Assembly (NCBI GenBank): GCA_003993805.1
Contig: RSEF01000001.1
Location: forward strand, 67,616,366-67,680,365
Direction: 5' to 3'
DNA: 64,000 bases
DNA from: Himantopus leucocephalus
Taxonomy: Eukaryota > Chordata > Aves > Charadriiformes > Recurvirostridae
The number at the start of each line of letters is the position of its first letter. Position 1 is the first letter of the stretch. Both the position numbers and the translations under genes were made by a program. Below the pieces are notes generated by a model. The model saw only the letters and a list, made by a program, of their open reading frames with translations. It was not told the origin of the DNA and ran no database searches. Shown in pieces: positions 48,486-59,530 of the stretch.

Positions 48486-48810
48486 CAAGAGCCATAGCGT
48501 GCTTCCCCTCTCTCCTCCTTTCCCCCTTGCAGTGCTGTAAATCTAACTTCTGCCCATCCTATTGTTCGAAGAAAAGCAGCCATATTGTGCTGATTGCTAT
48601 TAAATTAAAGCAGAAAGGGAGGGAAACAAACGTGGAAGCCAATCTTACCAGCAGGGATACCACTATCTTTTATTTTGCCTTTTGGGGGTCACAAAGTCAT
48701 GGCAGGCAGCTGACCTCTGATAACCTTTTCAGTGCCACAGCATGCAGTTTCTTTCGGAAGAACTTAATTAAACACAACTGAAGTTCCCGGCTAACATTTG
48801 TTCCTGAAAA
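48486..48810. promoter_or_regulatory. Candidate conserved non-coding element
   Basis: Contains GCCATATTGTGCTGATTGC, TATTAAATTAAAGC, a TTATTTTGCC word and TTAATTAA (48764-48771), with retained CpGs at TTCGAAG, ACGTGG and TTCGGAAG. A plus-strand frame of 84 codons (48527-48781) is open across it, but the peptide is unfamiliar and lysine/serine-rich; I favour a regulatory reading. Confidence 0.35.
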
Positions 48811-50395
48811 GAGTTGTCTTTGATTGGTGTTTTCTGCTGAAGGGACAACAGAGATGCTGCTTTTGTTCCGAGGAGAAAAGTTAGCATATGTTAGCTAAGG
48901 ATTTGTGGTTTCCTATAGCGGTGCAGGGTCTTTCTGAAGATTCACCGGGGTTCTCAGCTAGCGCTGGAGCACCACAGCAGTGGAGGAAAAGCACACCAAA
49001 CAAGCTTAAAACATGTTTTAAATGAGGCTACGCCGACTTAGTGAGAGCTATGTGTAGTTTGGTCTAAGGGAAATAAAATTTTATTCTCCCTGTAGAGTTG
49101 GTCGTGTATCTGTGGTAGTCCATGTCTTTGATATGAACCATACAGTATGGAACGTGTATCCACGAAAGCTTGACCGTGAGCCCCAACAAGCTTAATTGCA
49201 GCAAAAAGAGATTTATTTAGTTCTTCTATTGTGGGAATGTGCTTGCAAAACAGGAGAGAATAATCCATTTTTATGGTACAGGGTATAAATTGAGAACACT
49301 GAATTTAGCACCTGCCAGGTGAAGTGTGTGTTGTCATGAGTAAAGCTCTTTAATTGCAGAAATATCTGCATATAAGTCATCTTCTGTATGCTTTTTTTAG
49401 ATTGATCATATTGGCATTTTGTACGTGGAATCAGTGGCAGAATGTGACTAGAGAGAAAGGCTGATAATGATTCCTGGAAATGGAGCTGGGTTCTGTACTT
49501 GGTGTTTGCTGAATCTCTTTGAAACAGGAAACATTACTGACAGGTCTCTTGGTCTAATTCAGTATGTGTAAGCATCTGTGTGAGTCTTTGATGGAGATAA
49601 ACTTAAAATTTTAGCTTTACTGCGCTAGCAATAGGCAGAGGGAAGACCTCTCCGTTTCTCAGTGGCACGGGCTGGGAGTTGGCAGCACCTCGCTCACAGG
49701 TTTGGGCAGGGAAGATGGTCCAGGTCTCTGACAGGAGCAGTGATAACCCGACAGAGGGGCAGCTCTCATCAGCTGCTACCTGCTGCCATAGCATACGGGG
49801 TTCTCAGTTCACATCATCTCACTTTGTTTCCCGGGTGAAACTGTGCGGCCTCTCTGGCAGCTCAGGTCCTGCTCTGCTCAAGGTCCTTTCTCGGTGGTGC
49901 AGGAGCTCCCTGTGAGCTCTCAGGGCAGACGGGAGCAGAGGAGCATCTCCTGCACTTGTGGAAGGGTGTTGCTGTGGGAGGTGAAGTGGCACTGCTTCAT
50001 CGAGAGCGGTGGGATGGGGTGTGGGGAGAGAATGGGGAAAGGAGTACAATATGCCGCAGGAGACCCCTTCTCCTTTGCTAGAGACCTGCCTTAGCAAATC
50101 CCAGCTAAGAAAAGTTTTTCCCATTATCTGCTCTTCAGTCTTCTCTCTCCTCCTTTTGCCTTGATCTTTGATACTGTTTGTCTTAATCTTGCAAAAGAGA
50201 TGCATGGATGATGTTTGCTGAGGGTCCGTCGCCTTCCTCAGAGTTAATGCATCTCCGTTCAGGCAAAGAGTACGGAAAGCATCTGTTTTCGGGGTTGGGG
50301 CCACACCGAGCAGGCATGATGCAGTCAAAACTGCTGGGAAAGATCAGGTTACCAACTCATTAGAGGGAATGCGTCCTGGTAACTGTAAAATGAGC
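48811..50395. other. Non-coding stretch, no gene seen
   Basis: A minus-strand frame of 169 codons (49819-50328) is the longest gap-free frame outside repeats. The overlapping plus-strand frames are open too, and the peptide resembles no family I know, so chance in a GC-richer patch (49640-50090) is likely. No repeat recognised. Confidence 0.5.
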
Positions 50396-51060
50396 TTCCA
50401 TATTCCCTCATTTCTAGCATCTAATTTGCTAGGTGGTTTCGTTTATTAGCATACATTGAAGTGTGTGGGCACTTGAATGGCTCTTTCTTTAAGAAACAAA
50501 AACATTAGCCCTCTAGTACACCACCTGTTTGCACTTCATTGTCAACTGTGAGGGGTTATTTTATTGGCTTCATTGTTTCACTTTTCATTAACTTTTTTCT
50601 TTATTAACATGCAGGCTGCAATCCGATTTCTTTTTGCTAGAAATAGACTTTGTTTGTCATTAATACCATACTTCTGGCTGTATTTCTTTATTTAGAAGAA
50701 ATAAAGGTTTTATTTTATATCTAGTCTTTATATCTACCCTTGGTCTGCGCCTCTGTCCTAGTGGCTTTCCAAATGTACTTGATTTAGCTTTTCAATATGT
50801 AATTAATGCCAAACAAGTTAATTGCTTTACAAGTGTCCAAAATTCCCTCGTTTCATTTCTATTCATTTATCAACCTTCATTATACAGCCACTGTTCCACA
50901 TAAACACAAATGATTGTTAATGAATGCCTAATGTCGTATTCATTAGAAAATCAGGTTAATGGCTAGTAATGAATATCCGAGCTATTTGTTACTTTCAAGT
51001 ATGTTTTTTTTCCTTGTTGATTACAATACTTCTTTAATCGACAAAGAAATCATACCTGTG
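50396..51060. promoter_or_regulatory. Strong candidate conserved element cluster, TAAT-rich
   Basis: At least five TAAT/ATTA homeodomain cores fall within 170 bases (TAATTA 50800-50805; TAAT at 50918, 50929, 50957 and 50967; ATTA at 50942). Upstream are ATTCATTTATC, CACCTGTTTGCAC (an E-box beside a FOX-like TGTTTGC), TTCATTAAC, CTTTATTAAC and TCATTAATACC. The block lacks repeat features, has no long frame, and reads as steady AT-rich unique sequence with few low-complexity tracts. This texture is typical of deeply conserved developmental enhancers. It is the best such candidate in the window but rests on motif density alone. Confidence 0.4.
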
Positions 51061-52345
51061 TGTTAGACCAACTGAAGCGTGATGAGGTCAAACCTTTGCA
51101 AAAGCCCACAACCATTCCCATATTGCAGGTGCTTTCTCTTTAGGTGGAATGCTGAAGACATTTGACAAAGATGGACAACCTGTAACTGCTAGTTTATCCT
51201 CAGTTTGTGATTAATCTGCTTAGGGGGACTACTCATGTTCTTAAAACTATTTTAGGCTAGTCAGGGCGACAAAATTTATTCCCAGATGCCTTTCTACAGT
51301 CATAAGAGATTATGCAGGATTAATATCTGTAGCTGGCACATACTGAGACATATAATAATTCTAATAAACAGCGTATTTCTCATGGTGGGAGTGTGTGGTG
51401 CAAACTCTAACGCTTTCCACCTAGTTTTGCAAGCCGCTGGGGTTCAGGATAAGCGAGCACTCAAATTGAAAGCAGTGATAAGTTTTATACTAACTACACT
51501 TTGCCGAGATAGGACTATTTCACATGCTTCTATATATGCATGTGCTGTTACAAATCAATGGGAATGAGCAGGTCTTATGTAATTTAGACCACAACTCCCC
51601 AGCTGCTGTATATTGTTTCACCCCATGAGGATGATCTGCCCCTGTGAACTTCTAAAGCAGCATTGGAAGGATACATCTGCATGGCTAAAGACGCTGCTCT
51701 GCTAGCTGAGTGGAGGTTTACTAGGAAGGGACCTGCTTTAGGGCCGTTTTGGGCATGGAAATACAGTTCTGCACTGAACGTTGGATAGGACCTGAGACCT
51801 TTAGAAAATATGCTTTGGGAAAGACCTTTTTTGAATCACAGGTAAAACTGGGTCTTGACTTTTTCTGTGGTTTAAAGTTCACTTGAACTTATCCCAGAGC
51901 AGATTCAGACTCTGCCCTGACCAAATTGCTTTCTAGCTAAGAACATTCTTTTGCCTCTACCAGAGGTAGCACGTTGTAGCTTCTGGTCTCTATAACTGTT
52001 GTATGTTATGTCAATTCATTAGCATGGTTGGTATCTCCCACCCCAGTTGTAGCTGCGTTTCGATGAGTGAAGCAATTCTTAGATGTCGGCTATGGTGAAA
52101 TGTTTTAAAAATGTTGTGTTTTGACTTACAAGGGTTCAGTAACCCTGATCATGCTAGATTATTCAAATACAAACGTGTGTATGTGCATGCATGGTGTCTT
52201 TTCACAGATATTTAGACATAAGTAACATTGAATCATATCTCGTCTTTCTTTATAAGGCTCTGCCTGCCAAAAAGATTTGGCTATTTGAAGTTATATGTCC
52301 ATAATAACTAGGCTATATTTCATATTTAGTTTTATAAAGTGTTGG
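51061..52345. other. Non-coding stretch, no gene seen
   Basis: Unique AT-rich DNA. A plus-strand frame at 51286-51567 (93 codons) has no recognised domain. No repeat seen. Confidence 0.55.
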
Positions 52346-52600
52346 CTCATCTTTGTTTGCTATTGCTTCTGCCATGGTAACGTGAAGGCCTGGAGATCCT
52401 AGGAGCATTTGATCTGGAGCTATAGCTCTTCTGAGGGCTCAGGAAGCAAAATATCTTGTATTGTTTGCATTGATATCCATCAACAGCCTTCCTGTTTTGC
52501 CTTATTAGACCTTTAAGGGACTTCACAAACAGATTGAGCAATAATGGTGATGAACATAGTCCTGCTGGACACCTCAAGCACAATGGCTCTTTACAGCTAT
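52346..52600 (-). mobile_element. Fossil LINE reverse-transcriptase fragment
   Basis: The minus-strand frame 52347-52583 begins with a segment (about 52571-52512) that lines up with a conserved reverse-transcriptase motif of CR1/L2/Jockey-type LINEs. The pattern is P-x-G-x4-P-L-L-x-N-L-F-V; here the residues read CPAGLCSSPLLLNLFVKSL. An in-frame stop lies about nine codons upstream (52608-52610), and similarity fades after about 25 residues, so the frame is decayed. No 3' end or tail is visible, so the family cannot be named. It is older than the avian-type CR1 pieces. Confidence 0.5.
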
Positions 52601-55600
52601 GAAGAAATTACTCCTTATTGGTAACTAAACCTTGAAAGAACACATTTGCCCTAATTATAAATGACGTGAAAAAGAGTCCCCAGAGTGACTGTGCAGGCTG
52701 CTGTTTGTCAGATATTGCAGATAATTTTTTTTGTAAAAGTAGCACAATACATTTAAAATGTAATTGACTCTTTATAATGTTCCTGTCAAACAAATTACAA
52801 TGTGAAGTAAGATGAGAGAATTTATGCAATGAAAGGCAGTAAATTGTATTTATTACTTAATGAAAGTATTTAAGTGGCAGTGCTGCATCAGAGGACATTA
52901 TGCGCTCCCAGTTAATGTTGGCCGTTTGGTAGTAACCATGGTCAGGATTAGGGTCCTATATCAGCATAACAGCTAGAGGTGTGTTACCTACGTTGTTTGA
53001 TCTCTGGGAGCAGCACTTAACAGTGCTTATGGTCAGAGTAATTCCCAAGGGTTTATCTCATATGTTGAGAGTCAAATATGCACTGTGGGATTTTTCTGAA
53101 TCATTTCTACTGACATCCCAGATTTCATCAGCCCCCTCTCTGTCTGCTCAGTATGTTGCACAAGTGAACTTCAGTGAATGTCCAAAAATGTAGGCATGTG
53201 CTGGGGTTGCTCATGAGGCAAAGACAGCTGAAACGGCTGCTAGACGCAATGCAGAAGAGCATTGTGGTACCTCTAGGCAAGTCTTTTGTGGGTGGCTTTA
53301 GAACATACGTATGATGGGTTCCTGGGTCTGGCCTGGAAAGGTTACCAATTAATACCAATATAGGGCTTTAACCTACTACGAGATTAATAGTGAGTTAAGT
53401 CCCAGGTATCTGATTTTACTTACTTATGATTATTTTGAGCAAGTCAAGAGTGTCAGGCAATATGTGATGGAGAAATCTCGTGCTTTGTCTTTCCATTGGA
53501 CTTGGGGAGTGGAAATTGCTGTTCAGGCAGTCTGGTTTTTAATAGTGTCTAGCCCTACATGATTTAATTTCTAGTAAATTATCAGCTGAGTATTTGATTT
53601 CAGAAACTGTTTACTAGTGTGACATGTTCAGAGCTGAGAAGCCGATTGAGGAAATCTGATTATGACAGATCACCCTGCCATACTGCAAGCCTGCATTAGG
53701 CAAGACTAAAATATGAGATAAAATTTCTGTTATGCCACCTGAGAGTATCCTTAGATCTGTTATACCTTTGAAATCTCTTTCTGAAATCTGTTCTAGAAGC
53801 GATGTTCTCAGCCGGCAAAAGCAGAATAAACAAAATCTCAACTAATTTTTAAATATGTCCCTTATTACACAGCTTGTGTGAGTGGAGAATCACAGGACAG
53901 AGGTGTTTACTGTTTCTCTGTATGTACGGTCTTACAACTGCTGTGTTGCATTCAGCATGGCTTTGATTGCTCTGCTCTACTGGCACCAGTCCTCCATTCA
54001 CACAGGGTTGTTTGGCTCTTCAGTGCTCTTCACTGACAACCATCCTGCACACAAATAGGAATGGTTTGACAGTCTCATTCTGCTGCAAGGAGGTGAAAGA
54101 CCCCTGGTAGCAAAACGTGTAACTGGTAGACAGTAGACATCAGACATGCTGGGTAGCTCAGAAGTATCGCTGGCAACTGGGGAAGGATTGGTGGGGCAGG
54201 TAAGGGTGATGTACCAGTGCATGTAGAAGTCCTGGACCAATGGACAGAGCTTGGCCCATAGCATGGGGAACTCATGGAATAGCACAGCTCATCTCTGCCA
54301 GACGAGCCAGACCTACAAGCTGACAGCGAGCAAACATCCAACGGGAAACATCATCCTAGACCTCCCTTTTCCACCCACCAAGTTAACCAATTTTTAACTC
54401 CTTTTAATAAGTACTGTTGCCACGTATATATACTGCATGTACACAGCATGTCCAAAATTCCCATCATAACTGTGGGAGATGTTTTTGCTTATTTTCTGTG
54501 TATACTTCATTTCTCATGTAGTTTTTAGGAATTCCTGTTTTGATCAGGCTTGGAGCTAGTATTCTCATGCTGTTGGATAGCTCTTGATCTTCTGACTGAT
54601 TAAATAACCCCTTTTCCACACACAAGGATTATAAAGCAACACAAAACAACAACAAATAAAACCTCGCTTGGTGTAATCTTTAGTACTATTTCTAATACTA
54701 TCACCTTTTGCATTTAATGTCCTATTCAGATGACTCTGGGAAGAATATTGTAGGAATACATAGATGTTGAAGCATTGATTTTATTATTCATCTGCTGTGT
54801 AATAATCAAAATCAGCTTTATAGGTGCAATTTTCTCTTCACTAGAGGTACAAAGCAGAAAAATTACAAGAATAATTTCATCTTTCTCTTTCAAATAAAAA
54901 TAAATAGATGAGTTCATCAAGGAAATTGCTGACCTGTTATATTTTTTCTTTCATTTGCTAATGATCCCCTTTTCCAGTGAAAGAAGCTTGAGCCTGGTGA
55001 TTTTTCCTGCAATGTGTACATGTATATCTGGTAAATTAATGTCAGTGTGCTGGGGAAGATGGTAGCCATAGGCCAGGGCTTTTCGTTGCCATGGATCCAT
55101 TGCAGACCTCTCTGATTGTAGCTTGTTAGGGCTTTGTTTAAACAAGTAGGAACTGGGGGAAGAAAAAAAAAAAAAGGTTTTCAGCTATTTCTGTCATTTA
55201 CATTTTAAATGTTCTAATTGTCCTAATTTCCTTCCTATTTACGATGAATGGTTAGGGGAGTAAGCCTTCAGTGGTGACCACTACACTCTTCAAACTCAGG
55301 CCACACACTCTGTCCATGTTTTTTTCCTTGTGCTATTCTGGCACGGATTTAACCTGCCTCTATCTGCCTATGGGAGACAACACGCTGTACTTGAGATACG
55401 TATGTGCTCATCACCTATAAAATATTGTGTGAGAACTGCCAGCGCTGATTTGAGCATTAGTTTTAGAAAATGTTGCTCAATTCCACCACGCTATGTGAGT
55501 TGGTCAACTGTGGCACTTGCTTGAATTCACCAGAGTATTTTAAATAGAGAAATACACCCTCTAATATTTCCCGTTGCTGTTTGTATTGAGATTGGGTTTA

Positions 55601-57835
55601 TGCTGAACACAGCTTGCTGCGTGTGAAGGCAGTGACCTGCTCTGACCGTGGCAGTGGGTACCAGCCTGTGCTGCAGCCGCTGCTGTTGTGCCAGTGTGGG
55701 GGACAGCTGTGGTGACAAAGTGCCAGGGGGCATCTGGCCTTGTACGGATAGTAATAAAATGTCTGTGTCTGAACGTGTCTCCCAGCGTGGCCTTCCCATG
55801 GGATCCATCGTGAAAGATGGGAAATGTGTGAAATTCTGCAAAGGTCTGAAGAAGCAGATATTTGGTACACTGCTACTGGTCTGAACCCCACCTTCACCAG
55901 AGAACCTGTCTTATCTCTGTGTCCAAGCTATACCTGTGCAGAACTCCTTCCCATCTCTTTCTACAGACCTTCTCCTGTATGAAAAGAGAATTACTGTGTA
56001 TCAGAAGAGCTGCAATACCTTGTTTTCATTGCAGTTAAAGTCCTTTTTACCCTACTAAATGAAGAAAATTTAAGGTGACTTTAAGTGATGTACATCCAGT
56101 TTACTGTTACTTTAAAATCCTTTTTTACTCATCAAGTGGGTGTATTTGCTTTAATGTGGATGAATCCAGATTGTTCCTAAATTTGAGAAAGCTATTTTAC
56201 CCTAAGAGTGAGTATTGCGGCTTTGCTGTGGCTGGAGATTTTTAAGGTTGTTACACTTAGAAGCAATATTTAGTAATGGTGCCAAGATAAGATCGATAAT
56301 TATTATCCACTGACTATGCCTAATGATATAACAGTGCTAATAATAAAAGCCAATTTGTTGGCTGGCTTTTATTTATTCAAGCCTGTCTGAACTGGAAAGT
56401 GGGACCCGATCTCTTTCTCCTTTCTTTTGTTCAGCTGTAACATGCAACTTACTCAATGACAGCATCTAACCTTTTAAAGGTTGCCTGTAACCCAAAAGAC
56501 TCGGGGTGGCCACAGAAAGTGGTCCGGTGAAGTGTCCCAGTGCTGTAGAGGGACGAGGCAGGACTGGGACGCAGTTACCCCATTTTCTTCCTCTTTTCTC
56601 ATGACAGCCCCAAACTCTTTCTTCAGCCATGAGGTTTTTAGGGCAGAGGTAGTCAGGAAATAAAACTGGTGGAGCAGCTGATGAAACATCACATCAGATG
56701 CTGTTCCACTACCTTTTGCAAATGTCACTGTTAACGTTACTTGTGATGGTGGAGAGGTGGTAGTTGTTCCTGGCCTCTTGGCTTTGGTGTTCCTTCAGCT
56801 TCAACACAGACCTTTCTCCCTGCCTGTGTTGTCTATTTAGGCTGTGAGGGTTTTGGCTCAGGATGTGTCACTTCTTTTCTGTGAGATGTGGTGCATGGTA
56901 GATCTCAGTTCTTCTTGGCCCTCAAGTTGTACAGTTGTAAAAATTATAGTTGCAAAGATGACTGTCTGTGAGGGAGAGGAAAGGAGATGGATCAATAAAC
57001 TTGAGCCTAAGGAACTATCTAGTCAACGTTTGCCTATATGAATCCAAATAACCATTCCAGTGGGCTCACGCTTTTATTTGGTCAACATATGGAAGATTCC
57101 CCACCTGCCTTTCTGTCACCATCCATTTTTTCCTCTGCGGGACAAATAATCCAAATGTTTGTGGCAGCTTCTTCACATTGCATTTTCCTCTGCTATAAAT
57201 GGCTCTTAAAGCAAGACATATCGTTCCCTTCTTGACATCCAGCTGCCGAGGCACACAAAAGTAAAGTCCATAGTCCTACAGCCTCAAGGTGTGCAGAATG
57301 CTGCTAGAGGCAGCAGCGGGTATGCGCAGACCTATGCAGGGCTATCCCGATAATTTAAGTCCTGGCTTTCTAATAGCACCTAGAACAAAATAATTCCTCG
57401 CTGGCCAAATTATGCAGGAGCTTGCAGGCTCTCAGTGCATTTCTCCATAACACAGCAGCTCAGGAACCTCACTCGGACTGACTGCAGAGCTGTGGGGAGG
57501 CTGCTGGTCCCTGATGGGCAAAACCTGCAGGTTTTGGTGCAAATTCTGACCCGGGAAAGGGAAGAGGGGGGAGGCAGCTGGTGCTGGTGTGCCTATGGCA
57601 ATATAGATATACTGGTAATACCCTCTAGTGGAGACAGGAGGTCGACCAGCAAAAGGGAGGGGGTTTACCAGCAAATTTAAACGCGAATTTGAGCAGCTGC
57701 AGGACAGCTTTATCAAATAACTTTATGGCTGCTGTAGGTTTGTGTATAGGAAATATTTTACTTGTACATTTGTGCTAGTTAGAGAATGTGATTTATTTCC
57801 AAAAGGCCTAACCACTGTTGTTCGGCAGGCAGAGC
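52601..57835. other. Non-coding stretch, no gene seen
   Basis: Mostly AT-rich unique DNA. At 53998-54341 two overlapping minus-strand frames (95 and 88 codons) cover a patch of even composition that may be a decayed coding relic; no family recognised. An A run lies near 55165-55177. 57432-57716 is open on both strands in a GC-richer patch. No gene called. Confidence 0.5.
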
Positions 57836-57960
57836 GGCGAAGCGTAGACCAATCTTTTGCTACATCATTTATTTGTTATACATTTACATGGGGCTAAAGC
57901 ATTGAATTTCTAATTAAGTAATTTACACTCTGTATTGCATAACTACACAATGGAGAGGCT
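57836..57960. promoter_or_regulatory. Candidate conserved non-coding element
   Basis: GACCAATCTTTTGC (CCAAT box), CATCATTTATTTG, GAATTTCTAATTAAGTAATT (TAATTA 57911-57916) and TATTGCATAAC (C/EBP- or POU-like) in about 110 bases. No repeat or frame. Motif-based call. Confidence 0.3.
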
Positions 57961-59090
57961 GTTAGCACTTTTTTGTTAACTTGTGCTTTCCTGATGACTG
58001 CAGGTAGCAGAGGTGAGAATTTGTTGTGTGCTGTTTTTCACTGCTGTTACTCCTCCGCTTCTTTGCAAACTCCATGGGAACACTGAAATTTCTGCTGGTG
58101 GAATATAAAGAGAAATATGAGAATTCAGCTGAACAAATAAGTAAATAAGTGAACAACACCTAAATTTTTTTTTTCCTCCAAGTCATTTGCTTGTAGAAAT
58201 TTGCATGGTGTTTTGTCAGGATTTATAGCAATGTTATACTGGGATGATTAGATATTTTTCAGTAATTATTAGTCTGGCCTATCTTCTACTTCTGTTATAA
58301 AGCACCTTGATTTTAGTAGGAACAGAACTAAGACATGTTGCTGTTCTCTGATGTCTCTGTTTTGTTAGAAGATAGTATCAGTGTTGTGGAGGACCCTCAA
58401 GAAAGCGCCAATATACATGAACCAAAAAATCTCTAGTCTCCGTCTGAATAATTTATTACTTAAGTAAAGGATATTACTTCAAACTGGAACATGTTATGAT
58501 GGAGGAAGAAAGTTTGTTGAAGATCTATACTGTTTTGCTTCTTGAGCAGTTTTACAAGTTACCTTTCACTCACAAAAGCTACATGAGAAATTGTTTATTT
58601 AATACTACAATAGACAGAATTTTAATATATTTTTCCAGACTTTTATCAGTGTTGCAGATAGGGAAGCATTTTAACAGAAAATATCCCAGTGGTTAAACTG
58701 AACTGCTGTAGGTATTGCAGAGTCAAAAATAATAGGAAAAGAGGAATGCTGATCCTTTAGTATCAATACTTACCAAAGCTTATACTGTAATTAGCATTTT
58801 GATTTGCTTACCCAGTTAAGTGAGAAAAGTTTCTATGACTTTAGATTTTGGATGTTTTTTGTTATGCAAGGCCAACCTTTACTTGTGCTTATATCTTTTT
58901 GTTTTGCACACAACTGGAAGAGATAAAAAGTATGACCTGGTTGTCCACACCCTAAGGTAGTTCAGTGGTCTAGAAGTTTGCTTTCTAAGGTGCACGTACC
59001 TACAAAATTACTGATGTTATTTTGCTGATGCCTGAGGAGTGACTCTAGATCTACACCTCTGTAAACAACAAGCTTAATGAGGCCTGTTTT
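57961..59090. other. Non-coding stretch, no gene seen
   Basis: AT-rich unique DNA; T run near 58167-58176. Short frames only. Confidence 0.6.
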
Positions 59091-59530
59091 GTTGCCCGCT
59101 GAAATTCTGCTAAGCTCGGCTTTTTAAATTTGGTTTTAGTCAAGCTCAGATAGGGTGGCATTTAAAAAAAATGCTTAGTGTTGGCGTAACGCTGCTTTCT
59201 TTGAAATTAAGTGGAAGTTTTGAAAATCCTTCAGCGCTGATTGCTGAAGCCAACGAGATTAATTATGCCTAAGTGCGTTGGCACACTCGGTACGGCATCT
59301 TAAATTTGTGTGAATGCAACATAAAACCAGGAGCCGAGGTTACTTTCTGAAGAGTGAAGCAGCTATGTTGGGTTAAGACATATTGATTAAGACACGCTGC
59401 TGAATGAGACAACAGCACGTTGCCAGAGCAGCGCCGGAGTGACGAGCTCACGGATGGCTTGTTTACTCTCTGTGGAAAGCTTCTCTTCAAGGGAAAATCA
59501 CACCTCTAAAGATAAAATGATATGAAATTG
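59091..59530. promoter_or_regulatory. Candidate conserved element with several inverted repeats
   Basis: GCATTT and AAATGC (59158-59174) face each other across an A tract. TCAGCGCTGA (59231-59240) is a 10-base palindrome, and CTTCAGC/GCTGAAG (59229-59249) is an inverted repeat overlapping it, recalling MAF-type sites. Then come GAGATTAATTATGCC, GTGCGTTGGC and CACTCGGTACGGC with retained CpGs, and TCACACCTCTAAAGATAAAATGATATG (GATA-type words). No repeat family recognised. Confidence 0.35.

Noticed and set aside
49819..50328. 169-codon minus-strand frame
   Set aside because: No recognised domain, opposite strand also open, no splice-flanked edges; fits chance in a GC-richer patch.
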